The notes under the pieces are model-generated. The model was not told where the DNA came from. It worked only from the letters and a program-made list of their open reading frames with translations, and did no database searches. Positions 1 to 12,773 of a stretch of DNA of 64,000 nucleotides are shown piece by piece (within the stretch, counting starts at the first letter, position 1; each line of letters starts with the position of its first letter). The stretch spans positions 140,286,671 through 140,350,670 of the forward strand of contig NC_084759.1 of NCBI RefSeq assembly GCF_028858725.1. The letters run 5' to 3'. Origin of the DNA: Colius striatus. Its lineage: Eukaryota > Chordata > Aves > Coliiformes > Coliidae. Both the position numbers and the translations under genes were made by a program.

Positions 1-3000
1 GCCATGCAACATGTTCTTTTTTTTAACTGTGTTTCATTATAAAGCTAAAATAATCAGGGATGAGTATCCTGATGAGTCCCCATGAGACCATGTCTGCAAA
101 GGTGAAGTGAATGGGACTGTAGAGGACACGATTGTAAGTACCAGGTGAAGTTAGAGGAGGCAGGAAGTAAACTGAGAGGATACTGAAGGGCTGCCGTGGT
201 AAGAAAACAACACGGTAAATGGGAACCAACTGCAAGTACAGGCAAGAGAGAATCTAATTCCAAAGGGATCTAATCTGTGTGACTGACAAGCTCCTCACAG
301 CTGGTTTGGATGCCTCCTTGTGAAATCCTCTACATAGGAAGGTCCGTTGGCTGAAGCATCATCTTTCTCAGGGGCAATAAAGTATTAGCTAATACACTGT
401 TGAAATAATCACACATTAAACTACTCCACTCAGGCCAAACTGTCCTTACGATAATGCCCTGGAGCTGTATCCAGCTAAGGTATCAGTGTCACACTGCTCT
501 TGTGTGCTCCACACATCACTGTGAGTGGGTCCATGCCAGGCCTCCACACCGCGCTGGGCCCTTCCAAACAGAAACGCTTTGTTGCTCAGGAAGATGATTC
601 TCCTGCAATCTCAGCCTAGCATGTAAATAAATTCAAAAGCGCTATTTTGTGCTTCATCATCTGTAGCTTTGTTCTAGGGTGTACATAGGCTCTCTCATGT
701 ACTCCCCTATATCTATGACTAATGAACAAGGAAGTCTGCAAAATAATTCCTTGCTCCTAAGACCTCTATTACCTAACATGCCATGTATTGCAATAAACTG
801 TATCATTGGTGTTGCTTTTGTGACATTGCCTTGTATTAACATACCCCTTTGCGAAATTAAACATTATTACAACTGGGATACCCCAGCTATCTGATCATAG
901 GAGAAAGCCACCATGTGGCACAAAGGGTGGGTAGCTGCACATGGATTTTTCTCTGAATTATTCAAATATAAATATAACTGGTTTATAAGAAAGCTGTAGA
1001 TAGACACATAATAGGCAGAAAATTGTTAATCTTTCATTTGTGAAGAGTAGTGCCCCTCTTCCCTACCAAAGTATATCACTGAAGCTGTGCTCTTTCTAGC
1101 AGATGTAATGCTTGTGGTTCTTGGATACAAAGAGTGCAATAAGGTTGTTGTCATGATGTTAACACAACTATTATGATGTTATCTTTACTTTTAATATCTT
1201 TAAAACAAACATCTTTAATATAATTAATCATTTTCATCATAGCAAACTTCAGGTACACATTTAGTCAAAGTTATTAAAAGTCCTCAAATACAAATTACAC
1301 TATGCTAAGCAACCACTTTTGAAACTTCTGACAAAAATGACTTGCACTAGAAGGTATCAGAGGCAAGGGGAAGTTTTCCTGCAAGTTTGCTTTTATCACA
1401 GCAACTTATATTTTTATAAGAAATAATTTTGTTAGGTGTCAGACAGGTAAACAGTCCTTTGTATGTAACAAATTATTTCTCAATCCTTGTTCACTCTTAT
1501 TCAGTAAAGCTCTAAAACACTTAAGTGTTCTCCACAGGACATAAACCAGAGATATGGTGCAACTGCTAGCTGAACATATTGTATAAAAGACACAAAAAAG
1601 TGTATTCCCCGCTCCCAACATTTTGTTTTTGCAGCTTCATCTCTTCAATGCCACGGCTCAGCTTCTATTGTTTTTCAGTGGGATCAGGACCAGTCTCGAG
1701 ATGCTCTTTCTGTTCTCTCTGTTGTCACCACCATCCACAGTCATGCTGAACATGAGGCACTGTGCTGAGCTTTAGCACAAGGGTATACATTTTGCCTCTC
1801 AACACTCAAATTGCTTTTTTCCATCAACTCAAAGATGACATATAAGCAGGTCATTGATAAAGAACAAATGTGACTTGCTTAAAAAAAATCCATCAGTCTC
1901 TCCTTGACCAGAGACACACACACTGAAGTGCTCATTCAATCCTACACAAAGGCTCATCACGTAAATCTTACCAATCTGAAATGCTGCTGTATATCCAGTC
2001 AGGTTGTAACTCAATCCTTTAAAGTTGGAGTGGGATCAACTACAAAGCAAAAAAGAAAACTAAACAAACAGCAGAAGAAAAACTTATTATGAAAATGGAA
2101 AGTTAGACAAGTTAGACAAGTTTTACCACTACCCCTAAAATCTTTCCTGCACCTCCCTTGTCAGGTATTTTATGTTTGAGAGGGTTTTTTTAATAATAAT
2201 ACTGCTCTAATTTAATGTTAGCTAAGCACGTGTTTTGGTTTGCAGAAGCAACTGGATTTTTTTTTCTGGTAGCAGAGAAGCTTTTTCCTGGAAATCCCAA
2301 TATTTTTAAAGAGGCTTTTCCCTTAATAATTGGTTTCATAATTTCTGACATTGAAGACCTCTGTTACATCAGTGAAAATCAATTATGTGAAGTCATAATA
2401 ATGTCTCAGATATTTTATTCTGCTATTCTATGTACTGCTGAGTTTGTGTGAAAACAAAACTTGTAATCAAAGGCTTCTAGTTTTCCATTTACTTCCACTG
2501 TGTTAATGATGTGAATGAAACAGCTTAGAGCTGGAAGCAAGCATTCAAACACAAGTAGTTAGCCAGAAGAAAGACAGAGAAGAAAATAAAAGTCTAGAGA
2601 GAAAGAAGAAAAAAAAAGACGTGATGCACGGGAAATTATAATATTGAAGAAAGACATGAGACCACATGGGAGCAAATACCACTAGGCTAAACAGAATGCT
2701 AAAGAGAATGTCTCAGGCACTAGGCTTAGACATCAATGAATAAAAAAACGGCAACAGACCTGCTTGCAGTTTTTATATCCATTTTTTTCTACCATTAAAT
2801 TTCTATTAAGGATCCTGCTGCTGTTGAAGTGTTTCTACTTCAAAGCAGCAAAGCTTACAAGGAGAATGAAGGAACAGTTCAGCTTCTTCTAAGCCACATT
2901 AAATGGAGATTTTGCACCCTCTGCAGGTCCAGGAAGATACAAAGATATAAACTACAAATGTATCCATCCTATATTGAAATACATTAAGTATAAGCTTAAT

Positions 3001-3639
3001 TTCCAGTTCCAGCAACAATGGATTTTATGGGGTTTTGCCATGCAGTATTTATGGATCCTGTTTTAATGAGGGAATGGCTGTTTTCTCCCTTTCAGACCTT
3101 TCTGAATGCACTTCTTCAAAATCAAGCCATATACGGTATTTAGTTTTCCCTTTATGTTCTGACTGAGTACAGAGCACTACCCTGTTGGCTGAGTTCAGGG
3201 CAATTGCAGTGACCACAAACCTTCTTTAGACAAAATTCATTTATTTACTACTTGAAAGTACTAGAAGAAAGGTGTTTTAAATTAACAAAACCGAAAACAT
3301 ACTTAACTTCACTTAAACATAATCACCTTGTACTTCATGACATATTAAGTTGTACAGCTTTTCTTCTTCATGTGCTATTTCTTTTCACTTTTCTGCATGA
3401 GACATTTTTGACAGTACATGGTAGGACTGAAAACACAGCAGCATCATACATTTTCTTATAGAGATAAGATAATATCAGGTAAAGCAAACTTTTTCTCAGT
3501 GTCACTTTGGAAGGAGTCAACAGAAAATATTCTGTATCCTAAAAAAACGGATCAGCACTGGAAGTTAAATGTATCAGTGTAATCATGCAATGAAAATCCG
3601 ATTTGTAAAAATAATACACTAGCACAGAAATCAATATAA
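1..3639. other. Intergenic AT-rich DNA, no recognised gene
   Basis: Only short scattered open frames (all under 80 codons) with no recognisable protein similarity, no convincing splice-site-flanked coding segment and no repeat family I can name. It lies upstream of an LTR insertion and about 10 kb upstream of the AKR1B gene. Ancient degraded repeats cannot be excluded by eye. Confidence 0.5.
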
Positions 3640-3644
3640 ACATA
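3640..3644. repeat. Left target-site duplication ACATA of the 1.4-kb LTR
   Basis: ACATA directly precedes the LTR's TG and is repeated exactly at 5070-5074 after its terminal CA. Confidence 0.85.
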
Positions 3645-4019
3645 TGTCATGGTTTGACATGATAGTTTTTTCTGGTAAGGGGGAAGGGGCTGTAAAGATG
3701 GCTCCTGTAAGAAGTTGCTCACAACTCTCCCCAGCTCTGAGCCAGACCCACTTCTGGGGCTGAGTCAATTAGACGCCTCCACAATCACTTTTTAAGAAGA
3801 AGCTGGAAGGGGAGGTTTTTTTCCTCCATCTTCTTTCCGTCTCTGCCCTTTCTTTTTCTTCTGACTGGTGGTGGTGCAAGGAGTAGGAACAGTGAGAGAA
3901 ACAACCACGCGGACTCCAACGTCAGTGATGAAAGAGAGGAGGAGGTGTGCTGGAGCAGAGACTCCCCTGCATTCTAGGGAGAGGACTGCTGAAGCTGAGA
4001 TTTATTTTCATTTCTTTAA

Positions 4020-4600
4020 AGACCCCGCATCGGCGGTAGAGACTCATTTTGAAAATGAGCCCGTATCAGGGGCAGAGACTCATTTTGCTAAAGCTGGCCC
4101 CAGACCAGGGGCAGCGATTCACTTCATTAAAGGCCCCGAGCCAGGGACAGTGACTATGGCCGGAGGAGGCCGTGTCCTGTGGGAGGGACACAACCACATC
4201 ACTGCAGACCCCGAGCCAGGGGCAGTGATTTTCTTCTTTAAAACTATGGCCGGAAGAGGTCGTGTCCCAAAGGAGGGACTCTATCACTATGGCCAGAGCA
4301 GGCCGTATCCTGAGGAAGGTACTCAATATCCACAGCTGTAACTGTGGGGAGGAACCCATGACAAAGCAGCTCATTAAACTTATGCCCAGAAGAGGCCTTG
4401 TCCTGAGAGAGGGACCCTGTAACTGCAGAAACTGCAACCATGGTGAAGAATCCACATCTGAGATATTCACCAAGGACTGCGTCCCGTGTGAGGGACCCTG
4501 TATCGGCAGAAGCCGCAGCTGCTGGGAACAACCCACACCAGAGAAGTTTGTTAAGGACTGTGTTCCGGAGGAGGAACCCCGTGTTGGAGCAGGGGAAGAA
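4020..4600 (+). repeat. Degenerate minisatellite inside the LTR
   Basis: GACTCATTTT recurs at 4041 and 4077, with a diverged copy (GATTCACTTC) at 4116, each preceded by variants of GAGCCAGGGGCAG. It is followed by at least four copies of an ATGGCCGGAGGAGGCCGTGTC-like theme in increasingly diverged form. Spacing is irregular at about 36-60 bp. The array fills most of the transcribed part of the LTR. Confidence 0.65.
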
Positions 4601-4837
4601 TGCCAGGAGTCATCCTCATCTGAGAAGACAGAAGCGGCAGAGCCCATCTGTAAGAGACTGACCACATCCCCCATTCCCTTCCTCCCTGAGCCATTGAGGG
4701 GGGAGGAGACATATTGGGAGCAGTGAGCTGGGCCTGGGAAGAAAGGAAGGATGGGGGAAGGAGATCTTAAAGTACTGGTTGTAATTTTCTCATCATCCTA
4801 CTCCCTTTTTGCTTTTATTCCATTCTGTTTCTTTTAG

Positions 4838-4843
4838 AATAAA
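4838..4843 (+). terminator. LTR polyadenylation signal AATAAA
   Basis: Canonical AATAAA in a T-rich context near the 3' part of the LTR, consistent with the R/U5 boundary of a + strand provirus. Confidence 0.6.
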
Positions 4844-5069
4844 CTTTCCTACTTTCCTCTCTAAGTCGAGTACTAGAGTCTGTTTTGCCCAGAACCATAA
4901 TTGGCAGCGAGCCCTCCCTGCCCTTGTCTCAATCCACAACAGCCTTGCTTATATTTTTACTCCCATTTCGCTGGGGGCCTCCGTCATCCTAACGAGGGTG
5001 GGGGTGAATGGGGGCACCGATCGAGAGACTGTCGTGGTGCTGCTGTGCTAGCTGGGCCAAACCACAACA

Positions 5070-5074
5070 ACATA
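5070..5074. repeat. Right target-site duplication ACATA of the 1.4-kb LTR
   Basis: Exact match to 3640-3644, on the far side of the LTR. Confidence 0.85.
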
Positions 5075-6394
5075 AGAAACTAAATCAATGGAGTTTGAAC
5101 TTTAATTTCTCAAAAGTGGAAAATATTGAAAATATTTAAAGAGAAAGGTCTTGGCATTGGCTGGCAAAAGAGCAAAATAAATAATGTATTTAAGTTGAAA
5201 GTGAATTTGATGGATTTTATAAGATCAGTTGGATATTATAGAGCACCTTTATCTCATACATCTGCTTTGCTACATGTTACGCTGTATAAAATATTAAAAA
5301 AGTTGGTGACTGATGACAAAAACTTGTGATGAAAAAACATATTGGACTAGTACCAAGTGTATTCCAGGGAAAGACTCTATACCACTTCTCCTGATGACTT
5401 GAATGTATGTTTGAAACAGACAGCTGCTTTCAATTGAATTTGAAATCTCCATTGATGTCAATAAGAAAACAATGTCAGCAAAAGATTTATGATAAATTAT
5501 GATAAACTTTAAGAGGAACTGTGCTTTTGGTTATTTATTTTAAAATTACTTTGTTGCTTTCAGTGTGACTCATGAAAAACTTATATACTTTTAAGAGTAT
5601 GACCACCCTACTTTTCCTACTTCTTTCTCTCTGTGTCTCTCATTTCACGTGTCTAATCTCATACCCTGCGTCTCCCTACACAGAAGCCATTCCTAAGACT
5701 TCCCTTGGTGTCCTCACCAGTTATGCTTCCACTTTCTTTCCAATTTGCTAAAATAAGCAATAAAGTCATTCTCTTAAGGCACTGTTACTAGACTTTACAG
5801 ATTATCAGGCTAGGGAAGAATCCATTATGCCTTTCAAGTACAGAAAATTTAGTAGATAATATGGACTATTTTTAAATATTGCAATTTAATTTTCACAGTC
5901 AAAAGACCTAGAAGTATAATACTTCCTTTTTAAAATTTTGCAGCTGACATTCAAGTGATCCTAATATGTTATGGAGGCCACATAAATACATTAGGAAAGT
6001 CTAAATGTATCTCCAGCTAAGGAAACAGTGTTAAGATCAAAAATAAATTGTGACAAAATTTAAGGAAAAATGGCAGAATCTCCTGCCAATGATCTAGGGA
6101 AAGGCAGGGCCTATGATCTTCATCCCTTCACAAAAATAGACATTTTTTTCAAGCTTTTTTAACTTCTAATATAGATAAGAAGAATAAAGCCACTCTGAGT
6201 GAACAATTATTTCCATTAAAAAAAAAAATCCCAGCTTTTCTCTCTTTACTTAAAAACATACTAAAGTTGTCTGTTCTTCCTAAATCTATTTAAAAGATGG
6301 ATTGTGTGTAGTGGGATTGTTAGCACAATCCAACCTTGTTAATAATTCAATTTCTTGAATAAAATAAAATTGGCATCATACCTATCCTGAATTC
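5075..6394. other. Intergenic DNA, nothing recognised
   Basis: AT-rich sequence between the solo LTR and the CR1 element. No convincing ORF, splice-flanked exon or named repeat seen. Confidence 0.5.
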
Positions 6395-7296
6395 ACTCCT
6401 GAGCTGGAGGCCTGTGGCCAGTGCGGTTCCACAGGGATCAGTTCCGGGGCCACTCTTGTTCAACATATTCATCAACAACCTGGATGAGGGGACAGAGTTT
6501 GCCCTCAGCAAGTTCCCTGATGATACCAAACTGGGAGGACTGGCTGATTCCCCAGAAAGCTGTGCTGCCATTCAGCGGGATCTCGACTAACTTGAGAGTT
6601 GCGCAGAGAGGAACCTCCTGAGGTTCAACAAGGACAAGTGCAGAGTCCTGCATCTGGTGAAGAACAACCCCATGCACCAATACAGGCTAGGGGTTGACCT
6701 GCTGGAGAGCAGCTCTGCAGAGAGAGACCTGGCAGTCCTGGTTGACAATAAACTCACCATGAGCCAGCAATGTGCCCTCATGGTCAAGAAGGCCAATGGC
6801 ATCCTGGGATGCATCAAGAAGAGTGTGGCCAGCAGGTCAAGGGAGGTTCTTCTCCCTCTCTACTCTGCCCTGGTGAGGCCTCATCTGGAGTCCTGTGTCC
6901 AGTTCTGGGCTCCTCAGCTCAAGAGGGACAGGGAACTGCTGGAGAGAGTCCAGCGCAGGACCACCAAGATGATCAAGGGACTGAAGCATCATTTTTATGA
7001 AGAAAGGCTGAGGGATCTGGGGCTGTTCAGCCTGGAGAAGAGGACATTGATGGGACTAAGAGTCGTGGACAAAAGCTGGAATATAAAAAGTTCCACTTAA
7101 GGAAAAACTTCTTTCCTGTCAGGTTGAGAGATCCCTGGCACAGGCTGCCCAGGGAGGATATAGGGTTTCCATCTCTGGAGGTCTTCAAAACTCACCTGGA
7201 TGTGTTCCTCATCTAGGTGGACCTGCTTGAGCAGGAGGGTTAACTAGATGATGCCTAAAGGTCCCTTCCAACCCCTACTATTCTATGATTCTATGA
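6395..7296 (+). mobile_element. 5'-truncated CR1 LINE with 3' terminus
   Basis: Homology begins in the reverse-transcriptase part of CR1 ORF2 (around GGTTCCACAGGGATCAG) and runs through the remaining C-terminal coding region. An open stretch of 147 codons survives at 6657-7100. The 3' UTR ends in the diagnostic tail TTCTATGATTCTATG at 7281-7295. In-frame stops and indels (for example the stop just before the surviving frame) show it is dead. Truncation at the 5' end is typical of CR1 insertion. Its last ~220 bp also form the left end of the tandem duplication described separately. Confidence 0.9.
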
Positions 7297-7414
7297 CTCC
7301 AGCACATGATTATCTCCTCCTTTCAAATGAGGTTGTAAAATTGCAGTTGGAAGTTGACCTACAGGGAGTCACATGATCCTTCCTCTTTACCCATAAACAC
7401 CAACTATGTTTAAA
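7075..7414. repeat. Duplication block A, copy 1 (CR1 3' end plus flank)
   Basis: 340 bp nearly identical to 8427-8766 at a constant offset of 1352. It starts inside the CR1 3' region at GCTGGAA and ends after TATGTTTAAA. Outside these limits the two copies diverge abruptly. Confidence 0.9.
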
Positions 7415-8429
7415 TCTGGACACTGCTCTGGGGAACCTGCTCTAGATGGCCTTGTTTGGGCAGGTGAGTTGAACAAAATGACTTCTGGATGTCCCTTCCA
7501 ACTTCCCCATTCCCTGATACTATGGATATGTCTCAAACTTCACCCATATTGAATTCTGCAAAGGTGTCCAGCAGGCTTTAAGACTCATGGAAAAAAAAAA
7601 AAAAAACAGACCTCAAATTTCATTGAAAGAAATGGCAATACTTACCTTTCTAACGTACATTATTTCATGTTTGTCATTTCACCATTGTTGCAGTCAACAC
7701 ATTGCAATGGAGAGTGCTGCACTACTTTTTACATTTCTCTCTGACACAACTGACTCTCCCCATCTTCCCTAAAAAAAAAAAACCCAAACACCCAAATCTG
7801 TGTCCTGAACACATTTCCTACCCGTCACTATACCCTATACCCAGACTTGTGTGGTTACTTGCCAGCTCTGCAGGAGGAGACATTTGCGACAGGCTCCTTA
7901 GCATTAGTTCAGGAAAATGATGCAGCAAGGTTGCCTCATGTTAGGCCTTCCCAAGTACTTTCATCTGAATAAAACCATTCTCAGTAACATTGGAAGAGGC
8001 ACAGAAGACATTTGGTTTTTACAAGTTAGTGTTTTAGCGAAGGCTGAGCATGAAGGAACACTATCACTCACTGGAAGGGTCACTGTAATGGAAGGACAAC
8101 TCAAAAATCAGGCACTAGTAAATAGCTGTTGAAGTGACAGCAATGTCATGAAAACCGTGGCCACACTTAACAAGGTTACATACAAGTCACTTCCTGCACC
8201 TGCATAATCTGATTCGGTTATCAGCACAACAGGGTGTTCCAGGGAGTTGCCAAGCTTTTCAGAGAGCAAAATCACCATGACTCGGCTAAAACATTGAGGT
8301 GGATGGGCCTCAGTCATCACCCACCTTGCATCCAGGAGGAAAAAAAAAAAGCTTTTAAATTCCCACAAAGTCAGGTTTTATACATCTACCATTTGGTAAA
8401 ACAAAACAGAAAAGTCAAACCAGTCTGCT
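7415..8429. repeat. Duplication block B, copy 1
   Basis: About 1015 bp nearly identical to 9590-10601 (offset about 2175). It contains an old CR1 3'-end relic (7415-7530, with GTCCCTTCCAACTTCCCCAT), a poly-A run near 7590, and sequence of unknown origin. Small open frames in it (70-72 codons) recur in both copies but show nothing protein-like. Confidence 0.9.
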
Positions 8430-8766
8430 GGAACATAAAAAGGTCCACTTAAGGAAAAACTTCTTTCCTGTCAGGTTGAGAGATCCCTGGCACAGGCTGC
8501 CCAGGGAGGATATAGAGTTTCTTTCTCTGGAGGTCTTCAAAACTCACCTGGATGTGTTCCTCATCTAGGTGGACCTGCTTGAGCAGGAGGGTTAACTAGA
8601 TGATGCCTAAAGGTCCCTTCCAATCCCTGCTATTCTATGATTCTATGACTCCAGCATATGATTATCTCCTCCTTTCAAATGAGGTTGTAAAATTGCAGTT
8701 GGAAGTTGACCTACAGAGAGTCACGGGATCCTTCCTCTTTACCCATAAACACCAACTATGTTTAAA
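8427..8766. repeat. Duplication block A, copy 2
   Basis: Second copy of 7075-7414, carrying the CR1 3' terminus with its TTCTATGATTCTATG tail around 8633-8647. It joins directly to block B at GTCTGCTGGAA, the junction created by the tandem duplication. Confidence 0.9.
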
Positions 8767-9589
8767 ATTTGATATTAAAAAAAGTCTGTAGATGAACAAG
8801 AAAACAAAAATTTAAGCTAGGACTATAACAGGGTAATAAAATCAAACAACTCTGTTTCCATAAACGTGGTTAACTCATAATTTCTAAGTACATCCCTTTC
8901 TTGACACAAGCATCTATTTTAACAAGGCTTTTAAATAAAATCCGTCCATTTTCCTGTAGCAGCAATGATAGCAATGAGCCATCACCTAGGACACTTAAAA
9001 ATCAATTTTTTCCAGATATTAAATATAAATATCTTCTCAGGTAATTTGTTGAATGCCACCCAGGCATATCTGATTGGTCATATACAGAAATAACTGCATG
9101 AAGCTGAGCTGACAGGTATCTGACAATCACTATTGATGCTCAGAGTGCTGGATCACTCCCACATCAGTACATTTCCTCACAGATCAAAACTTTCCTACAC
9201 TCTCCTTCATGAACAGCCACCACTGTTCTCTTCTCACTGCTTTTCTCAGGCAACCAGAGCCGTTAAGGTATTTATCTGGATCAAAGATTCTGTCTCAGCT
9301 TTTTCTAAAGTTAACTGCAATGGAAGAGCTCCAAAATCTATAAGACAAAAGGAAGAGAGGAAAAAAAACCAAGGGAAATGCAGAAATCAGACTGCAAAAT
9401 TGTTGACCTGAAGAAAGTCTTCACAGGATTTAACTCAAGACTCTCCTGTACAAAGTACAGGAACATAACAGTCTTGGCTTAGGATTCATTGGAGCTCTGG
9501 TGATTCACATCCAGTGAATTTCTAACCCTGGTGACAAGTTTTGCTTCAGAGCTGGTAAAATTGGTGTCTTGCAACCGTGCCAAAAGCTA
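8767..9589. other. Block C, present only in the second duplication unit
   Basis: 823 bp between block A copy 2 and block B copy 2, with no counterpart between the first A and B blocks. No gene or repeat recognised. It is most simply explained as ancestral sequence deleted from the first copy. Confidence 0.7.
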
Positions 9590-10601
9590 TCTGGACACTG
9601 TTCTGGGGAACCTGCTCTATATGACCGTGTTTGGGCACGTGAGTTGAAGAAAATGATTTCTAGACGTCCCTTCCAACTTCCCCATTCGCTGATACTATGG
9701 ATATATCTCAAACTTCACCCATATTGAATTCTGCAAAGGTGTCCAGCAGGCTTTAAGACTCATGGAAAAAAAAAAAAAACAGACCTCAAATTTCATTGAA
9801 ACAAATGGCAATACTTACCTTTCTAATGTACATTATTTCATGTTTGTCATTTCACCATTGTTGCAGTCTCCATTGCAACGGAGAGTGCTGCACTACTTTT
9901 TACATTTCTCTCTGACACAACTGACTCTCCCCATCTTTCCTAAAAAAAAAAAACCCAAACACCCAAATCTGTGTCCTGAACACATTTCCTACCCGTCACT
10001 ATACCCTATACCCAGACTTGTGTGGTTACTTGCCAGCTCTGCAGGAGGAGACATTTGCAACAGGCTCCTTAGCATTAGTTCAGGAAAATGATGCAGCAAG
10101 GTTGCCTCATGTTAGGCCTTCCCAAGTACTTTCATCTGAATAAAACCATTCTCAGTAACATTGGAAGAGGCACAGAAGACATTTGTTTTTTACAAGTCAA
10201 TATTTTAGCGAAGGCTGAGCATGAAGGAACACTATCACTCACTGGAAGGGTCACTGTAATGGAAGGACAACTCAAAAATCAGGCACTAGTAAATAGCTGT
10301 TGAAGTGACAGCAATGTCATGAAAACCGTGGCCACACTTAACAAGGTTACATACAAGTCACTTCCTGCACCTGCATAATCTGATTCGGTTATCAGCACAA
10401 CAGGGTGTTCCAGGGAGTTGCCAAGCTTTTCAGAGAGCAAAATCACCATGACTCGGCTAAAACATTGAGGTGGATGGGCCTCAGTCATCACCCACCTTGC
10501 ATCCAGGAGGAAAAAAAAAAAGGCTTTTAAATTCCCACAAAGTCAGGTTTTATACATCTACCATTTGGTAAAACAAAACAGAAAAGTCAAACCAGTCTGC
10601 T
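9590..10601. repeat. Duplication block B, copy 2
   Basis: Near-identical to 7415-8429. Homology stops at CAGTCTGCT, beyond which 10602 onward is unique sequence. Differences from copy 1 are sparse point changes and a few short indels, suggesting a fairly recent event. Confidence 0.9.
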
Positions 10602-12773
10602 CTCTTGATGTCTTCTGGATGCTCCCAGATATCTCTCCAGCTGTATCATGAAGCTGCTTATAGGAAGCCCCCAACACGCTCCTCCCTTTCTCATTGCATT
10701 AGTACCTACAAGGCTACTCTTGGCTGGGACAAAACTAGCCCCAGTGTTAAATATGCAAGAGGCACAGAGGGAATGACTTGTACACTCATTTATTACATTA
10801 TCTACATCTGTACACACAGGCTTATCTTAAGCAGGAAATGTACTAACAGGATTAAATGCATTAGTTAAGAAGAGTAGCAAACTAAACTTTGTCCTTCTGA
10901 CTGTGGGTGTCCAATAGGGTGAAAAGTTCACAGCCACAAGAAGTTGGTGGGAGCTTCACCCTCTCAGTCCCCATCTATGAACACAAGTTTGTTATAAGCA
11001 CATTCAGCTGATGAATCTTTTCTGTTTTGAAGGCCTGGGACCCAGGAAGTTCTTAACTCCTTGTTTCTCGCTCTTTCTTTGGTGGCTCAGCAGTCACATT
11101 AGTCAGCAATTTTAAGTCCCTCCCTTCATTGCAAACTCTTTCATGCTCTTGGAAATGTGATTCTTTAGCAAAGAGTGAGGATTTTCATGGCTTCCCTCCC
11201 AGTCCAGCTTTTCTGAGGAGAGCTGGCCATTGCCATGGTCAGGTTAGTGACAAAGAATTGATGGGTAGTGCTCTTAGAGGTAGGTTAGCCCAATATAAGA
11301 CTATTTGACTAGGCAAAAAGCCCCCAGTAGAAAAGAGATCCCTCTCATACAGTGCTCAAATGGGTACGTAACCTTCAAGGTGGGTACTCAAGCTGAATGT
11401 GATTTGCAACATTATAATTCCAATTAGTCACACTATCAGAGGAAAATATACACACATGCATCATGTAGCTAAAATCTCTTCAAAGACCAAGCACAATTTA
11501 GTCTCACAGAAAATACTTAACACAAATCTGGATGTTATCTGCTTCAGTTGATAAAAAAGTGCTGGACTGGCTAAGTGTGTAAAGGCTTGGGGCACAGAAG
11601 GCTAGCTTGAATATAAAGTGAAGTATCCAAATGATAAGTAATTTTGAATTGATCTAAACCAGTCATCACTTACCTTCTCTCACCAGTCACTGGTTTTACA
11701 GAAGTTATTTTAAAAGGGTCAATTTGGAAACCTTAGGTCTTGTAAGAAAGTTTTAGAGGGCAGAAATGTGTGGAAGACTGCTTGGTTAAAAAAGATTGTC
11801 TGGTTAAAAAAACCCAAACAAAAAAACTACAAACAACAAAAAGGGCTAATTATGGTTGATTCTTATTCCTTTCAAACAAAGATTTGACATAATTAAAGAT
11901 AAGTAATAGCTCAGCCTCAACAGTTTCTAGTCTGTTCTTTAGATTATTTTAGCCAGGTCCTATTGCTATAGCACCCAAGTGTCTTTAATAATAAATTAAG
12001 CAACAGGTATATGTCATAGGCTTGGTGTAAAAGTTTGTCAAGGTAATCATTGAGATCAGTGTAGATGAGTAGTGTGGTAATTTCTGGCCTTAAAAATCAA
12101 TGTAGCATTATTGATTTTATAAAATCTCTATGGATTTGTGTCTGTCTCTTTATTTCTGTAGATCTTGGTCTCTTCTACTGACAAATTCCTCACTTCTACT
12201 CCAGTAGCTTTGTTATTTTCTTTTTAGGGGTATTGGCTTGGTTTTTTTTTTCATATTTGTTTTCAGTATAAGAAACCTCCTCCCACTGCTCTAGTTTGAG
12301 CATGCTGAAGTTGCCATGTCAGTTTGAAAATTTTGTTTCCCTGCCTACATTTTTTGCTCCTCTCTCTCTCTGCCTCACATAAAACACTACCTTTAGACCA
12401 GCTGTGATCACAAATCCTTCTCAGTCTCTGACACCTTGCTAGCTGACATTTTAGTTAAGCACCGGGAACAGATGCCTTCACATGGACTGACACAAGGGTC
12501 CTATGGAGAGCATGACAGGAGCTTCTTTCCTCCCACCCCTGCCACAAACACAGGGAGCACAGAATCTGTGAAAGAGTAAGACTATGTACCCTTTTAATGA
12601 ACTCCTCTGCAAGCAGTGGGTGAGTCTAATATTTTCTAATTCAATCCATTTGTCACCACTTGAGAGAAACTGAGAAAATCCTTCAACAGCCCAGATACTG
12701 ATTTCCTCATGCAGCAATTCTCCTGTCACCCATTACACTCTTTCCACTGCAGAATATGTGTACGGTGTCAAGT
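10602..12773. other. Intergenic DNA, nothing recognised
   Basis: Unique AT-rich DNA between the tandem duplication and the promoter-proximal LTR. Short A/T runs only; no supported gene or named repeat. Confidence 0.5.

Larger units (their letters stand above)
3645..5069 (+). mobile_element. Solo LTR of an avian endogenous retrovirus (ERVL-like), 1.4 kb
   Basis: The element starts TGTCATGGTTTGACATG and ends CCACAACA, giving the TG...CA termini of an LTR. It is flanked on both sides by the 5-bp duplication ACATA (3640-3644 and 5070-5074), which marks a clean insertion. A TTTTTAA-type TATA substitute lies near 3789 and an AATAAA polyadenylation signal at 4838-4843, so it is oriented on the + strand. 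The central part (about 4020-4600) is a degenerate array of roughly 36-40 bp units alternating two themes, GACTCATTTT and GGCCGTGTCC. Long open frames on both strands (157 and 154 codons +, 202 codons -) follow from this repeat structure and are not viral genes. No gag, pol or env sequence is attached, so this is a solo LTR left by recombination. The family resemblance is from memory; the ERVL assignment rests mainly on the 5-bp duplication. Confidence 0.85.

Noticed and set aside
4066-4726. Long overlapping ORFs on both strands within the 1.4-kb LTR
   Set aside because: They follow from a repeat array with few stops, sit between LTR promoter and poly(A) signal, and resemble no viral or cellular protein.
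6657-7100. 147-codon ORF as a functional gene
   Set aside because: It is the C-terminal end of CR1 ORF2, 5'-truncated and interrupted.
7702-10303. Paired 70-110 codon ORFs conserved between two places as a small gene family
   Set aside because: The conservation is due to a recent non-coding tandem duplication; the frames contain poly-A-derived lysine runs and show no coding pattern.
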